From contig JAMAHW010000003.1 in the NCBI GenBank assembly GCA_023627715.1, positions 1 through 64,000 of the forward strand: 64,000 nt of DNA, written 5' to 3'. This DNA comes from Periconia sp. R9002. Taxonomy: Eukaryota; Ascomycota; Dothideomycetes; Pleosporales; Periconiaceae. A program made the position numbers and the translations under genes. Of the stretch, positions 1 to 10,768 are shown in pieces (the first letter of the stretch is position 1; each line of letters begins with the position of its first letter). The notes under the pieces were generated by a model that had not been told where the DNA came from, made no database searches, and saw only the letters and a list, made by a program, of their open reading frames with translations.

Positions 1-284
1 GTTGGTAATGGGGTATATACGTAAGTGTGTATGGTGTGTGTGGTGTGTGTAAGGTTGGGTGCAGATGAGGGATTTTTTTTTTGCTAGGGTTGATGGTGTA
101 TTTTGGCTGGGTATGTTGGGGTTTTGGTTATTTGGGGGGTATGGGCGTTGAAAGGGGAGGAAGGTTTCGAGAAGAGCTTTGAGTAGCAGTGGAACATGTA
201 CACGTCGGTCAGGAGGAAAGCCAACATTCTCGGGGTGAAAAGCCGTCGGAAAAGATTGCAATACCTCTCCGCATACCAGAATGC

Positions 285-1067
285 CTAGCGATATATAAAA
301 GGCACAATTGCAACACCAAATGCTACAAAAATAACCAGCCATCGCATCAATCCCTTCGTAACCATCTTCTTCGCAAGCCGATCAATGGCCTCGCTATCGT
401 TGATCCTCGGAAACGGCACATCTGGAATGTCCTTGCCTAATGCTTTACACAGAGGCTCCCACCCTTCCTTGACGTTGAAGAACAGAAGCTTCTCCTTGGG
501 CACTACTCTTTCCAGGTACGCAATATGATTGTAATGCGTCTTGGTCGTGACGGGCTCGGCCTCACCATATAACGACACCCACTGCTTCCTCAACACGTTG
601 ATGTAATCAACAAAGTACCACATCCCTGGTAACGGGAAGAGTACAAATCTCAAAAACCACATCGTCGATACGTTACTGACGCCCTTCATGCTTTCGACCC
701 ACACGTCAGGATGGTCGCGGACTGTGCAAATGACAATCGCGTCTGGGAATACCTCGATCAACTCCTCCACGAGGCCAGATGTCGGGGCGTCGGTTGCGGC
801 TGCGTAACCTTCGAATCTATGCTTCAGCATGTCTTTGATTAACGACTTGTCTGAGGGTGATTTTGGGGGGAAGTGCGAGAGGAGTTTGATCCAGGAACGG
901 ATTTCGGTTTCGGAGCCGAGCGTGGCTTGGGTGCCTCCATGGTAAACGGGACTTTCCAGGAGAATGCGGAGCGCTTCGCTGAAGGATGCGGTACCGGTAC
1001 GAGGAAGCCCTGCTCCTATGACTTGAAAATTTGTGCCTGGCTTGGGTACAGAAGCTTGGGTACCCAT
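285..1067 (-). CDS. Sulfotransferase-like P-loop protein, fungal family
   Basis: Single-exon gene, 260 aa from the ATG at 1067. An in-frame ATG further upstream adds 52 residues, but the region from 1067 starts just ahead of the conserved fold, so I prefer the shorter form. Residues 18-26 read GAGLPRTGT, the 5'-PAPS-type P-loop variant of the fungal Sulfotransfer_4-like family, which databases often mislabel as NAD-dependent epimerase. A second conserved block, ICTVRDHPDVWVES, carries the Arg/Asp/Trp cluster usual after the central strand. The last 20 residues (LMRWLVIFVAFGVAIVPF) form a hydrophobic anchor, so the protein is probably membrane-tethered. The substrate is unknown; sulfotransfer is inferred from the fold only. 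No partner gene adjoins it. Confidence 0.8.
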   Translation of the reverse strand: MGTQASVPKPGTNFQVIGAGLPRTGTASFSEALRILLESPVYHGGTQATLGSETEIRSWIKLLSHFPPKSPSDKSLIKDMLKHRFEGYAAATDAPTSGLVEELIEVFPDAIVICTVRDHPDVWVESMKGVSNVSTMWFLRFVLFPLPGMWYFVDYINVLRKQWVSLYGEAEPVTTKTHYNHIAYLERVVPKEKLLFFNVKEGWEPLCKALGKDIPDVPFPRINDSEAIDRLAKKMVTKGLMRWLVIFVAFGVAIVPFIYR

Positions 1068-4000
1068 TCTCAGCGCCGGGGAGTAGAAAAGAAAGAGTAT
1101 GCGAGCGAAAGGTATTGCGTTGTTGACGAGTTGAAGGCTATTATCGTAAGTTGTGTAGTTTGAAATGAATACAGAAAAAGCAGAGGTTGTGTGATGGCTG
1201 GGTCTGTGCCGCATGCTGGGCAATCCGTCTTACATACACCATCGCCCAGAAAAGGGATAGCACCAAGATTTAAACACCCGAATGTCGTTCGCAACTCTAT
1301 TATTTTTCTAGAAATTTCATATGTTGAACTAAAACTGTCAAGTTCCGCTGAAAAACACGATGATGTAAATTTCTCACAACACTGAACTTTGTGATTTTGC
1401 GAACTTGCCTCGAAAGTCGACTACCTAGGCCACCACTTTACCTGCTCTCGCACTATATAGGAAATAACCGCACCACAATTGTGCTTCAGAATAGTATCAG
1501 TCGATAGCGGCCTGACCTGACAGTTGTGCCGCAGCGCGTGCGTGGGACAATTAAAGCGTCAGCTTATCAAAAGCACTATAGCTGAGCGTAAGCATCAACT
1601 CTTTACCTCTCAGGTCAATCCTACTTCGAAAGGATTTGCTTCCTATGCCTGGGCAATTAATCCTTTCTGGTTAGTTATCTCAAAGCCTTGATAACTCGAC
1701 AATGTGCTTCTAAAACTCCCTGCTTAGCAGTATCAATTTACGTAGGCCTTGCCATGGTGGGCTGAGCAATTCAAATAATACCAAACTCGTACAAGAAAAT
1801 CCTGCGGCACCGAATATAGAAGGCCTAAAGAGCTTATTGATTAATGACTACAAGAAGGATAATAATGCAGATATCTCGAAATGGAGATGGCGTGTGACAT
1901 TTATTGTGCCTGACAACCCCTCAGACAAGAACCCTCAAGCTGGCAAGCATCAATTTCAAACCTTTGTGTTGTTGGCACAAACTCTCCTCCACGAAGTGAT
2001 GCAGCTCCAAGTTTATGGACTTAAAAATTGATGTATAGATGATTCTAGCACAACTTGACTAATCATTAGCACATGGAAACTCGCAAAATATTTGGTTTGG
2101 ACCATGCGCGGGAGTTTGCTAGAGTGGCTAATGCTCAAAATGCGCAGATTCCGAACATGAACGGTAAAACGCATGTTTCTACGTAAGCAAATGTTTACCA
2201 ACGTACTCTTATAGCTGATAATTACCCGTATTTCTATGTATACAACTTCTTTGGTAAGCATTATCAATGGTTTGTCTCCCTTTAAACACGGATAAGGAAG
2301 AACTGCGTCGCGATGTTCAGGCTTCGGATGCGCATGCCACGACTCTCTTCCCAGCAAGCGAAGCCAACACTGCACTAGTACGCAATGCAATGCGATGGTC
2401 CATCCAACATGCAACTGTACTTGTGGTGGCCATTGTGCAATGTTGGATGGCTCTTGCTGTGCAGAATATGCCGGAATTCTGCACTAGAAGAAGCCTTCCA
2501 AGACTGCGTCTCTCTTTCTAGCAGCAAATGAACAAAGCCCAGGGGCCCCGACACATGGCAGTTCTTTCAGATCTCATACCTTAAAGCCGCCTCGTGGTGT
2601 GGAGAACCAACTCACTGAACCCCATGCAACAAGACCAAGGCTGGAGGACGATGTCTTAGATGACGACGTGCTTGCGGACCTGCCTGCGTTTGCTATGGCC
2701 AAGTGGTCTATGACTTTGCATGGTGAAGACTGTGTGTGACGCAAATAAGCATACTGGCCTCTGCTCTAGCATGGATTGAAGTGTTGCATACACAGACCAT
2801 AAAAGCAGGAAGATGGTGATGCCGGCAAGACCTGCACCATCAAATGGCGGTGGCGAGATTTTAGTCCCACTGTGGCTTTCTGTGGGTGGTGATCAGCAGG
2901 CAAGCCGAAGGGACGTCCCTTGTGTCTCTCTTTGCTTTTCTTGTCTGTAGTTCCTTTGCCATGTTGGCGTTGTTCTGGAGCTACAGTATAGAATGTTGGC
3001 TTTTACTATTAACAGAGGCTAATCCCTTAGATTCTTTGTGTAACTAAGTGTAACCGGCAAGCGAGTGGCGCACCCTCACCCCTATTCACCACGCCCCCAC
3101 CTTAGCTATTCGCAATGCGGGAGGGAACATATACGCCCTACAGCCAACTAGCCCTGTGAACTAGCTAAAGCTGCAAGTAGTCACCCCGTCGGATAACTAA
3201 TAAGCTTCCATGTATTCAAGCCTAAAAGTGTCCGTGACGGTCTTCATGTTGGCCATAGCTCTCAGACTTGCATCCATCATGGATATTCCGTCCAACTACA
3301 GCAGAATTATGAGACATTTCGATGATTGAATGGGAAGCGGATTGCTGAAGGATTCTTCTTCCAAAATCAGCCCAAACCTCGTAATCAAACAGCCTGCACT
3401 CATAGGCAACTGCTGTGTGGGCAACCGTTTGGAGAAACCGCTTGCTCAATGTCTGTATCAAACCTCCTTATAGGGGTATAGCATACTACGAAGATGTTTG
3501 CTTTTTGGGATGTGGAACATATTGAACGGTTGACCACAACTGTAGTATGCCCATGTTTCTGTCCGGTCAATTGGCAAGCATATCAAAGACACAACCAGGG
3601 AAAAGCAGTTTCAGGCTTTTTCTACGTAGCAAACTGTCTTGCAAACACCCGCATGACTGAAAGTTGCGTATGCGGGATTATAAAGTAGCAAAAGCAGTAT
3701 CTTTTTTGACTTCTTAGATCAACTTTACCTCTACTTTTCAAAGCTTTTGCTCAATACAGCAAACCAACCCCAAACTGCAGTCCGATTATTCATATTGAAA
3801 AAAGTAGCATCATCGAATTCCTGGCCCGTGAGTTTTGTTACCTCCCCTTTTACGGGAATCAACCTCGCCTAACTGTTTAAAGCCCTTGAAAGCATGGCGA
3901 AGAACCTGCAAGCAACCCAGCGTCGGAAGCCCCCAGGTCCCAAGACCCAAAACATGAACAAAAACGCAGAGGTGGGTATAGGTACAGTCCACCATGCGCA

Positions 4001-4291
4001 TTGACCTAACATCTGAAATAGGGGCCAAGCCTCTTAAGGCTTTTTGAGGCCAATGCTCCCATAGCAGAGACCGGCAGGCGGGCTCTGTATCTTGAGCATA
4101 TCCCCGGAGAAGCTTCTTCGGATAGGAAGCGTCTGATACGATACGATATCATATTACAATGCGACAACCGAATCCAGATGATACCACGTCGAACTAAGGG
4201 CCCGACGCGCAAGGAGGAGCTTGGGTACATATCTCATCATCAATTCCACTTCGATGTTTTGCAAAAATCCGAGGAATCATTTCATCCAAAA
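1068..4291. other. Gene-poor stretch, no convincing gene
   Basis: About 3.2 kb with no ORF that I recognise. Short ATG-initiated frames here have no family-like features. The best candidate coding relic is a stretch open from 2488 to the TGA at 2739 (+), 83 codons without an early ATG. It encodes an acidic, Asp/Leu-rich tail (LEDDVLDDDVLADLPAFAMA) and could be a decayed terminal exon. I see no tRNA, clear transposase or terminal repeat. Confidence 0.4.
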
Positions 4292-4453
4292 ATGGGTTGC
4301 GAACATTGCAAGCCCTGGAAACTCTGCGCGGATTGCGCAGCGAACCAAAATGCGTGGATCGCGGGGGTTGTGAGCTATCTACGATCTTCCCACGATTATC
4401 CCCATGTTCTCTGCCCTACCTGTGTCGATACCCAGGGTACCAATACTCTGTGA
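4292..4453 (+). CDS. Small CxxC-rich putative zinc-binding ORF
   Basis: The frame from the ATG at 4292 encodes 53 aa with three CxxC pairs, at residues 3-6 (CEHC), 12-15 (CADC) and 41-44 (CPTC). This spacing would suit a treble-clef or zinc-ribbon knuckle. An upstream in-frame ATG at 4178 adds 38 residues of no clear character. I do not recognise the family. It may be a real microprotein or the last exon of a lost gene. The decayed similar segment at 7071-7112 shows that the 3' end was once duplicated, which mildly favours it having been coding. Confidence 0.35.
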   Translation: MGCEHCKPWKLCADCAANQNAWIAGVVSYLRSSHDYPHVLCPTCVDTQGTNTL

Positions 4454-5126
4454 GGATCCGAGTTTAATTTCATCCAGTGGTGTGGGCTTGAAAGGTATGC
4501 TGTCCCAGAAAATCTAAATGCTATGCGCTAATCGTGTGTGCAACACAGCAATTCAGGGGATTGTGAAGCAAGGTGGACAGTTGTTTGTTGATGATTGGGA
4601 TGCGTTTCTGTCTTAGGGACGCGATAGGTCTCTCTTACAAATTTGTTCTGTTCTGGATTCTCTTTCTTATAGATTTTTTTTGAACATTTGTTTCTTAAAT
4701 ATCTCCTCCGTTACTCGTCTTCTCATAGATCTCCTCCTGTATCAATGATTATATGATGTTGTTTTATTCATTTACTATTGCAAAGGTGAAGATCACGCTT
4801 GCCTTTCCGGAATGCTCATCTTCTGAATGTTGTCGATTAATGGTATACCTGTTGAGCACCCACCTGTTCCACGGTATATTACAATCGACTCATATCATAG
4901 TTGTAACTGTTTGTTCGTTCCTTTGCTTCAAATCTCACATCGCGAAGTATATATTTTACAATCCCTATTTATAATCCGGATTGTAGCGATGCACTTGGTA
5001 TGTTTTTTGGAGAGGGAAGCAGAAAAAAAATCTTCATTTATCCTGCAACTCAGCACATGCTCTAGAATAGAGAGATTGATTGGTTATAAATTGATAGTTA
5101 CACAATGCCGAAAGTCACAAGCAAGA
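4454..5126. other. AT-rich intergenic stretch
   Basis: This 670-bp stretch lies between the CxxC ORF and the 3' end of the phosphotransferase pseudogene. It is rich in T and A runs. Short frames are present but have no protein-like features. I see no RNA gene. Confidence 0.5.
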
Positions 5127-6544
5127 CTAGATAAAACAATGATACTGGAGACCGTAATCATAGAAAAGTGCCATCAAATTATTGGCGTTGGAAGAAAATA
5201 TACCCTCATACTTGCCCCAGAAGATTTCTGTCTCCGGGCTGCGTAGGCGATAGGATTTGATATCGCTCAGCATATATCCAGTTTCATACCAAGACGGAGC
5301 CCACCACATATCCTCCCAGTCAATCAAAACAACTTCTTTGATTCCGATAGGATCGCCTAATGAATCCCTCTCTAGCACTAGCATGATATTTGGCTCTACG
5401 CCATCATTGTGGCTGAGTACCGGCGCGCGATCACTCGGCTGAGCATTATCTATAAGTGCTGCTTTCGCATCCCTATAAATAATCCTCGTTAAAGGGTTGA
5501 TTTCCATAGGCATACTCGACCTGTAGGCTTTCCCACTGCTCCCCAACAATTTAGTCAATGGATCCATTACTTCACGTTTTTTAAGGGTTTCTTACGTATG
5601 TACCAGGCTGGCCACACATTCCTCGTAATTCCAAGGGCCCAACTGGTTTGCGGTGGAGCCAGGTACAGGGACAAGGAAGCTGCAAATCCTCTTCCCCGTA
5701 ATCGCTTTACCATTGACTCGCCCGAAGAGACAATCATCTGGTGGTGGGACGCGGCGAAGTTTGCGATATTGCTCTGCCAACAATTCTCCAATCTTCTGAG
5801 CCGTCTCCCGATTGAGTATACGACTCAATGCCTTAGATTGTATTTCCAAAGTCTCTTCGTCAGTGTCGCTTCCGGAATCCCAGTCATATTCAGGCTTCGG
5901 GTCTGTTTTTTTATGGTAAAGTCTGCTGAATTTATTGACGGTGATCCCATCTAAGAATTCCGAGACGAGAAAGTATTCATTTCCCTCATATGTATCTTGA
6001 CCGGGGAGAACGTGATTGCCCTTGGTAGTCATAAATGCTGCATAAACCTTTGCGGTTCTCACGTCGGAATTCTTCTCTAGGAAGAGCATGTTCTCGGCTT
6101 CCTACCAATGAGAACTAAATTATTTCATGGAGTCAAACATGTCCCAGAAGTAGTATTTACCTGAAATATGATGTAATTGCCAATTTTCACCATGTAAGGC
6201 CCCATGCGAAATGCTCGATTTTTCTCCGGCATTGCTGCTGCAATTTCTGAAGGTGTAGGTATTGGCGCAGGGGGGTCTTCGGCATAATACGGAAAAAGGC
6301 TGGTTTCAAAGTTTTCATCTAAAAAAGTATCATAGGAATCTATATCGGATGTACAAAGTTAGCCGACTCTTAAAAGAGATGGATCGGTACATGATATGAT
6401 GTCCTGATTCCAAGCAATCTTTTACCCACGGCACAACTTACCGTTGTACATACGACGCTCCGTTTCAAGCAGTATTTCGTGGTAGTCTTGTTTCGATGTT
6501 AACTCTTTGGGATCAGAGGGAAGTTCGAATTTATAGTCGCACAT
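5127..6544 (-). pseudogene. Aminoglycoside-phosphotransferase-family gene with an in-frame stop
   Basis: Three exons can be joined cleanly: ATG at 6544, introns 6319-6441 and 6102-6160, final stop at 5127. Together they give 411 codon positions typical of the large fungal APH/choline-kinase-like family. Late motifs include SHNDGVEPN (Brenner-type HxDxxxxN loop) and VVLIDWEDMW (metal-binding DFG equivalent). Codon 257, at 5592-5594, is TAA, and the frame stays open and family-like on both sides. The stop lies before the catalytic loop, so a truncated product would be inactive. A removable intron does not fit, since the only GT...AG there spans 26 nt and shifts frame. A single CAA-to-TAA change is the simplest cause. 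Assembly error or readthrough cannot be excluded. Confidence 0.75.
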
Positions 6545-7287
6545 GGTTGAGAAGTTGTAGGACAGGCTGACACTAAGAGGCTGAAGTGTGATTGCACGAA
6601 GAGAAAGTAGAAATCTCGAAGCCAAATTCGACAACAACTCATGGATTTATAGGAGAAAAAACAAAGAAAATAGACCAGAGAAATTTCCAATAACGCGTCT
6701 GCCGTTTGCGGTGAAAAGTACAAAATTCGGGGTTTCTTTCAACTTCAGAACAAAGCAATATAAAATCTAGGCCGAATGCGCTGCGCAGGTCTCTTTCAGC
6801 TGAGAAGTCAATGATGTCTCTTGTTACAACAAATTCGCTATACAATAACATTCGTTGTCTGATAAAGCCAATTTTCTTGATCTAACTCTATGCATACATA
6901 CATGTGTATATACTCCATCACGTGGCACTCAGTTGCTTGTTTTCGTAGATACACAAAACTTCATCTGAAGAGATACAGGATCTGAGTATTTTGAAAGGGA
7001 GGAGGGAGGAACTAAAGAGTTTATATGGACTTATTCCATGTTAATAGTTAAGCATAGTTTCTATTCCTGATTTGCCTGCATCGATACCTAGGGTAACGAT
7101 ACTCTGCGCTGATCAATTCATAGTTGACTTCACTTCATTCCTAAGACTTTGATGGAATACTACCTGTATGATGAATGGTGAAATTCGGTGTACACACACA
7201 GAAAGAGAAGAGATTGACTCCTTCCTTTGTGAAGCACTTCGTTTCTAGTCTAACAATTCTGCTCCACTCTATCGCACACACCTCCAA
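6545..7287. other. Intergenic stretch upstream of the phosphotransferase pseudogene
   Basis: This is the promoter side of the minus-strand phosphotransferase gene and the 3' side of the alpha/beta hydrolase gene. Apart from the 42-bp relic at 7071-7112 I see nothing specific in it. Confidence 0.5.
7071..7112 (+). pseudogene. Decayed copy of the 3' end of the CxxC ORF
   Basis: The 42 bp align codon for codon with the end of the ORF at 4292-4453. The intact copy reads C-V-D-T-Q-G-T-N-T-L-stop. Here it is C-I-D-T-stop-G-N-D-T-L-R-stop, with CAG changed to TAG (7089-7091). About 23 of the 26 most similar bases are identical. Similarity fades upstream. The C-to-T change in a CpA context is of the kind RIP makes, but one site proves nothing. 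Confidence 0.4.
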
Positions 7288-8421
7288 TCAACTCAACCAC
7301 CTTCCCTCAACCCACGCCAACTCCTCCCTCAGCCATTCTTCCTCGCTCTCCCTCACCCCAACATCAAACCCGTGATCTCCATCCCGAACCACCAACCTCA
7401 CCTCTGCTCCCTCTTTTCCCCTCGCCTTCTCCACAAACGCCTCACTATCTTCCAACATAACAAGACTATCTTGTCGACCATGGAAAATTGTAATCGGAGG
7501 CAAAGTCTCCACATCTTCTACCGCTGTGACAGGCCACAGCTCCTTCCCCGTCCCGAAGAATTCATGGAAGCGACCATAAGAATTCAGCGCAGCGGACAGC
7601 CCTTTGCGACGCTCATCGGTAGATGGGTTCGATGAAGAGATTACGTCGTCGGGTTTCATGTTGCGAATATACTTATCCAACCACTCTCGCGGCGGCGGGA
7701 CCTCGCCAAATGGGCGGTCCTCGGGCGTGCGCCGCGAGAAGTTGGTCATTGGGTACTGCGCGAGGACGGCCTTGATGGTGCCTTTGGGCAGTGTGAGCGC
7801 AGATTGTAGCGCCATGTAGCCGCCTGCCGATTCACCCGTGACCAGTAGCCGCGTGTAGTCAATGTCGATGCGTTGCTGCGGATGGTGCGTGGCTAAGAAT
7901 TTATCGAGTTCCCGATCATCGAGGAGCCATGTGTACAAGGAGGAGAGGTCCGAGAGGATGTCGCGACCGGAGGATTCCGGGGTGAGGCGGTAGTTGGGCA
8001 AGACGGTAATTGCAGCGTTGCGGATTAGGAAGGGGATGAAGAAAGAGGACATCCAGGGCGTGTAGAGGCAGTCGCCGTTTATCTTTTTAAATGTGGACGT
8101 TTAACGTTAGATCCCATTGTTTTATTTTCGCACAGGGGAATGGCTGGGGGATGGGGAATGTGGAAGCGCACGTGATCGGAGAGTTTTCTTGTGCTGCATG
8201 GCAACGTTCGTGTACGTGGGGTTGGAGGAATTAGAGAGAAAACTCACAAGGCCGCCTCCGTGGAACTTCACAACGAGCGGGTATTTTCGGCCTGGGGAAA
8301 GGTTCTCGGGTATCATAATCCCAGCTTCAATCTCGTGGGTGCCGACGGTTTTGTAGGTCGTGCGGTACACGGTGAAGTTGTCGAGCCGCGTTTCTGGAGT
8401 GTTGTTTTCGAGTTCGGCCAT
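7288..8421 (-). CDS. Alpha/beta hydrolase fold-3 esterase/lipase-like protein
   Basis: Two exons, 322 aa: 8248-8421 and 7288-8082, with an intron at 8083-8247 (GTGAGT donor). The start at 8421 gives MAELENN; an ATG 30 nt upstream is also possible. Residues 54-57 read HGGG, the oxyanion-hole signature of the hormone-sensitive-lipase-like group. The nucleophile elbow GESAGG follows in exon 2. GRQDSL and GDHGF near the C-terminus supply the acid and the His of the triad. All catalytic residues are present. There is no signal peptide, so it is probably cytosolic. The substrate is unknown; such fungal enzymes hydrolyse small esters and often accompany secondary metabolism, but no biosynthetic genes lie nearby. 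Confidence 0.85.
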
Positions 8422-9269
8422 TTTTCTTCCTTTTTTTCCGTAGAACGTCAAGAGGGCGGTTTCTCGGGTTCAGATTTGGGAAGATGGTATTACTTGGGTG
8501 GGGTGTTTGGTGGACAACTTCGAGGTCTTCGTTTTGATGGATAGGAGAGAGGTTGTAGGCTGTAGTTCAAACAATCTCGCCCTTCTATTTATACATCTAG
8601 TCTTATGTGGGGCATCTTCAATACCCCTTCTCGCACCTCACCTGAGCAAACGTTGCGACAAACTTTCCACCCAACACGACATCAGCATCCTCCTTAGTTA
8701 TGCTTGGAAATCAAACCCTTTCACGCCACGTCACCTCATTCGCCCAATAACCAACGCTCGATGAACTCCGTGTGAGCCCTTCGGGTACGTTATCGTAACT
8801 TCAAGGGCGTTCCCATCTCAAACCGGAAAAAACTGCCTGTGCGTTTTTGATAGACTAGTCGAGATGGAGATTTGGGGCCGTGCGCTTTTGCAGAAAGCTT
8901 GCGGAAAGCTTGTTATACCCCCTGCTAGATGGCGGCTTACTAGTGAGATGAGGTCTGCGCTCGTAGCATACCTATTTGGGTAGTCAGGGGGCTGGCGTGG
9001 TGGGGATGAGTTGTTGAGTAGTGTACTTTGTGAGAGTGTGTGCTGGAAAGTGTTTCGTAGAATGCTAGATTGGTATATCGGGAGAAAATGGTAGGAAACC
9101 ATCTGTAGAATAAAGTCAGAGTGATCGTGATCAAACAACATTAAAACTCGTAAAAAATTACTGTAAGAATGACTTATGCATAATTCTATTGCATTTCCAG
9201 CATGCGGCCTCAGACAACGGTAGAACATTTTGCAAATTAGTTCGTCTTGTAGGGTCCGATTGTCCAAGC
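8422..9269. other. Intergenic stretch between two minus-strand genes
   Basis: It contains the promoter of the alpha/beta hydrolase gene and the 3' flank of the aldolase gene. I see no gene, RNA or repeat in it. Confidence 0.5.
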
Positions 9270-10329
9270 TCACTGAACTTCAGAAGCCTCTATCGAATCC
9301 TCCGTCTTCTTAATCCTGCCCAGAACCTTGTCCCATTTCTCCCAGCTGCCTTCTGGCAACTTGCCCTTGAGAGGTAACCGACCACCCTCCAGGGTGCCCA
9401 TACCAAGGACGCGGTGGACGGCCTCTTTAATTCCAATGATACCACCTGCCACCACAAACTCTTCAGCTGAACTCACAGTGTACTGCAGTTCCTTGATCTT
9501 CTTCAGCGTGGCATCATCCACAGGCCGCTTTTCTGCTAACTTGAACAGTAAAGAGACGGTTTTGGGGTATATCGCCGCCAATCCATCGATCACGCCTGCA
9601 GCATCGAAAAGAACAATGGGCCCTAGTTGCTGCCCAAAACCGCTGTAGACTCTGAACTTTGCGTGGTCAATTTCCGGGTCTAGTGATACCTGGACGTGGT
9701 ATGAGACGTTCCCGTGAGACATCTTGCAGCCTACAATGTTGGGGTGTTGCGCGAGCGCGCGGTATGTGTCCGGGGTCAGCAGTACATTGTTTGTGACACC
9801 AGGGTAATTGTAACTGCGATCAAAATTATTAGACAAATGGTTACTGCGGCGAAATTCAAACTCGTGACTAACGAGAAACTTACATGAGAATTGGAATCGG
9901 TGATCGATCTGCTACAAGTGTATACCATTCTTTGATGTTGTCTTGGCTGGCCGCTGCTCCAAAGTACCCCGGCGCCAACACTAAACCCCACTGCGCACCG
10001 GCTTTCTTGAAGTCTTCCAACCACTCCAGCACTTCATCCACGCTGTTGATGAGCACGCCAGCCATAATAGGGTAATTGGCAAATCCCGCATCATTCAGCC
10101 CTTTGCGCACCCCAGACACTTGGTCGAATCTCTCTTGCCGTGACATGTGAACAGCCTCACCGGTCGAACCCAACAAAACAAGACCTCTGACACCATTCTT
10201 CGCGAGATGCACAGAGTGCGCAATTTGAGTCTCGACGTCGATGGCCGGTTGTAGCGACGATGAGGCGGATGCCGGTTTGAAGAAGGTCGGGACGGGTACG
10301 AAGACACCGGTTGGCGGGGAAGTCGTCAT
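9270..10329 (-). CDS. DapA-family 2-keto-3-deoxy sugar acid aldolase
   Basis: Two exons, 329 aa: 9884-10329 and 9270-9813, with an intron at 9814-9883. The protein follows the class I aldolase (beta/alpha)8 plan of the dihydrodipicolinate synthase/N-acetylneuraminate lyase family. GSTGEAVHMS is the substrate-carboxylate loop, YNYPGVTNN (joined across the intron) carries the catalytic Tyr, and VGCKMSHGN carries the Schiff-base Lys. Fungal members include L-threo-3-deoxy-hexulosonate aldolase of galacturonate catabolism and 4-hydroxy-2-oxoglutarate-type aldolases. The divergent neighbour is a galactonate-dehydratase-type enzyme, so cleavage of 2-keto-3-deoxy-galactonate to pyruvate and glyceraldehyde is a reasonable inference. 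The exact substrate cannot be read from sequence. Confidence 0.88.
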
Positions 10330-10768
10330 CTTCGGTCGCTAGTGCGTTGTACAATCCGTTTAAGATTCTTGAGATGAGATATAGAGCCTTTCAAAGTTGA
10401 ATTCGTAGTGTTTCTTTTCTGGATGTAGGAATCAACGTCGACATATTAAGCACGTAATAGTACTTCTTCGGCTGCCATTTACCCGTAGACCGAAGCTAAA
10501 GCCGCCCAAAGTGGATCTACATGGTGACCCCGCGCGTTGAGACGGATCGGAACTCGAGTCACAAATTGAAAAGGTTTTGAAATCCGTCGGATAATCATTC
10601 GGATATCCAGCGGGGGAATGATATACTTTTCTTCGTAGAGCATTAACCTTACTATTAATGCTCATAGTCATACTACAAAGAAGTTAGCAAATATTGCATA
10701 GATGCGCTTGTATCGTGTTGATTTCTCACCGTCACTCGTAATTTTGTCTTCAAAAAGCAACTTTTAGC
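10330..10768. promoter_or_regulatory. Divergent promoter of the aldolase/dehydratase pair
   Basis: These 439 bp separate the start codons of two divergent genes with linked functions, so shared control is likely. At 10582-10604 an inverted repeat ATCCG-N13-CGGAT is present, and within it CCGTCGG (10584-10590) forms a second small palindrome. CGG half-sites in inverted pairs are the usual targets of fungal Zn(II)2Cys6 activators. No factor can be named. Confidence 0.4.

Noticed and set aside
2013..2414. 133-aa minus-strand frame in the gene-poor region
   Set aside because: Composition looks random, no motif is recognised, and it overlaps an equally featureless plus-strand frame.
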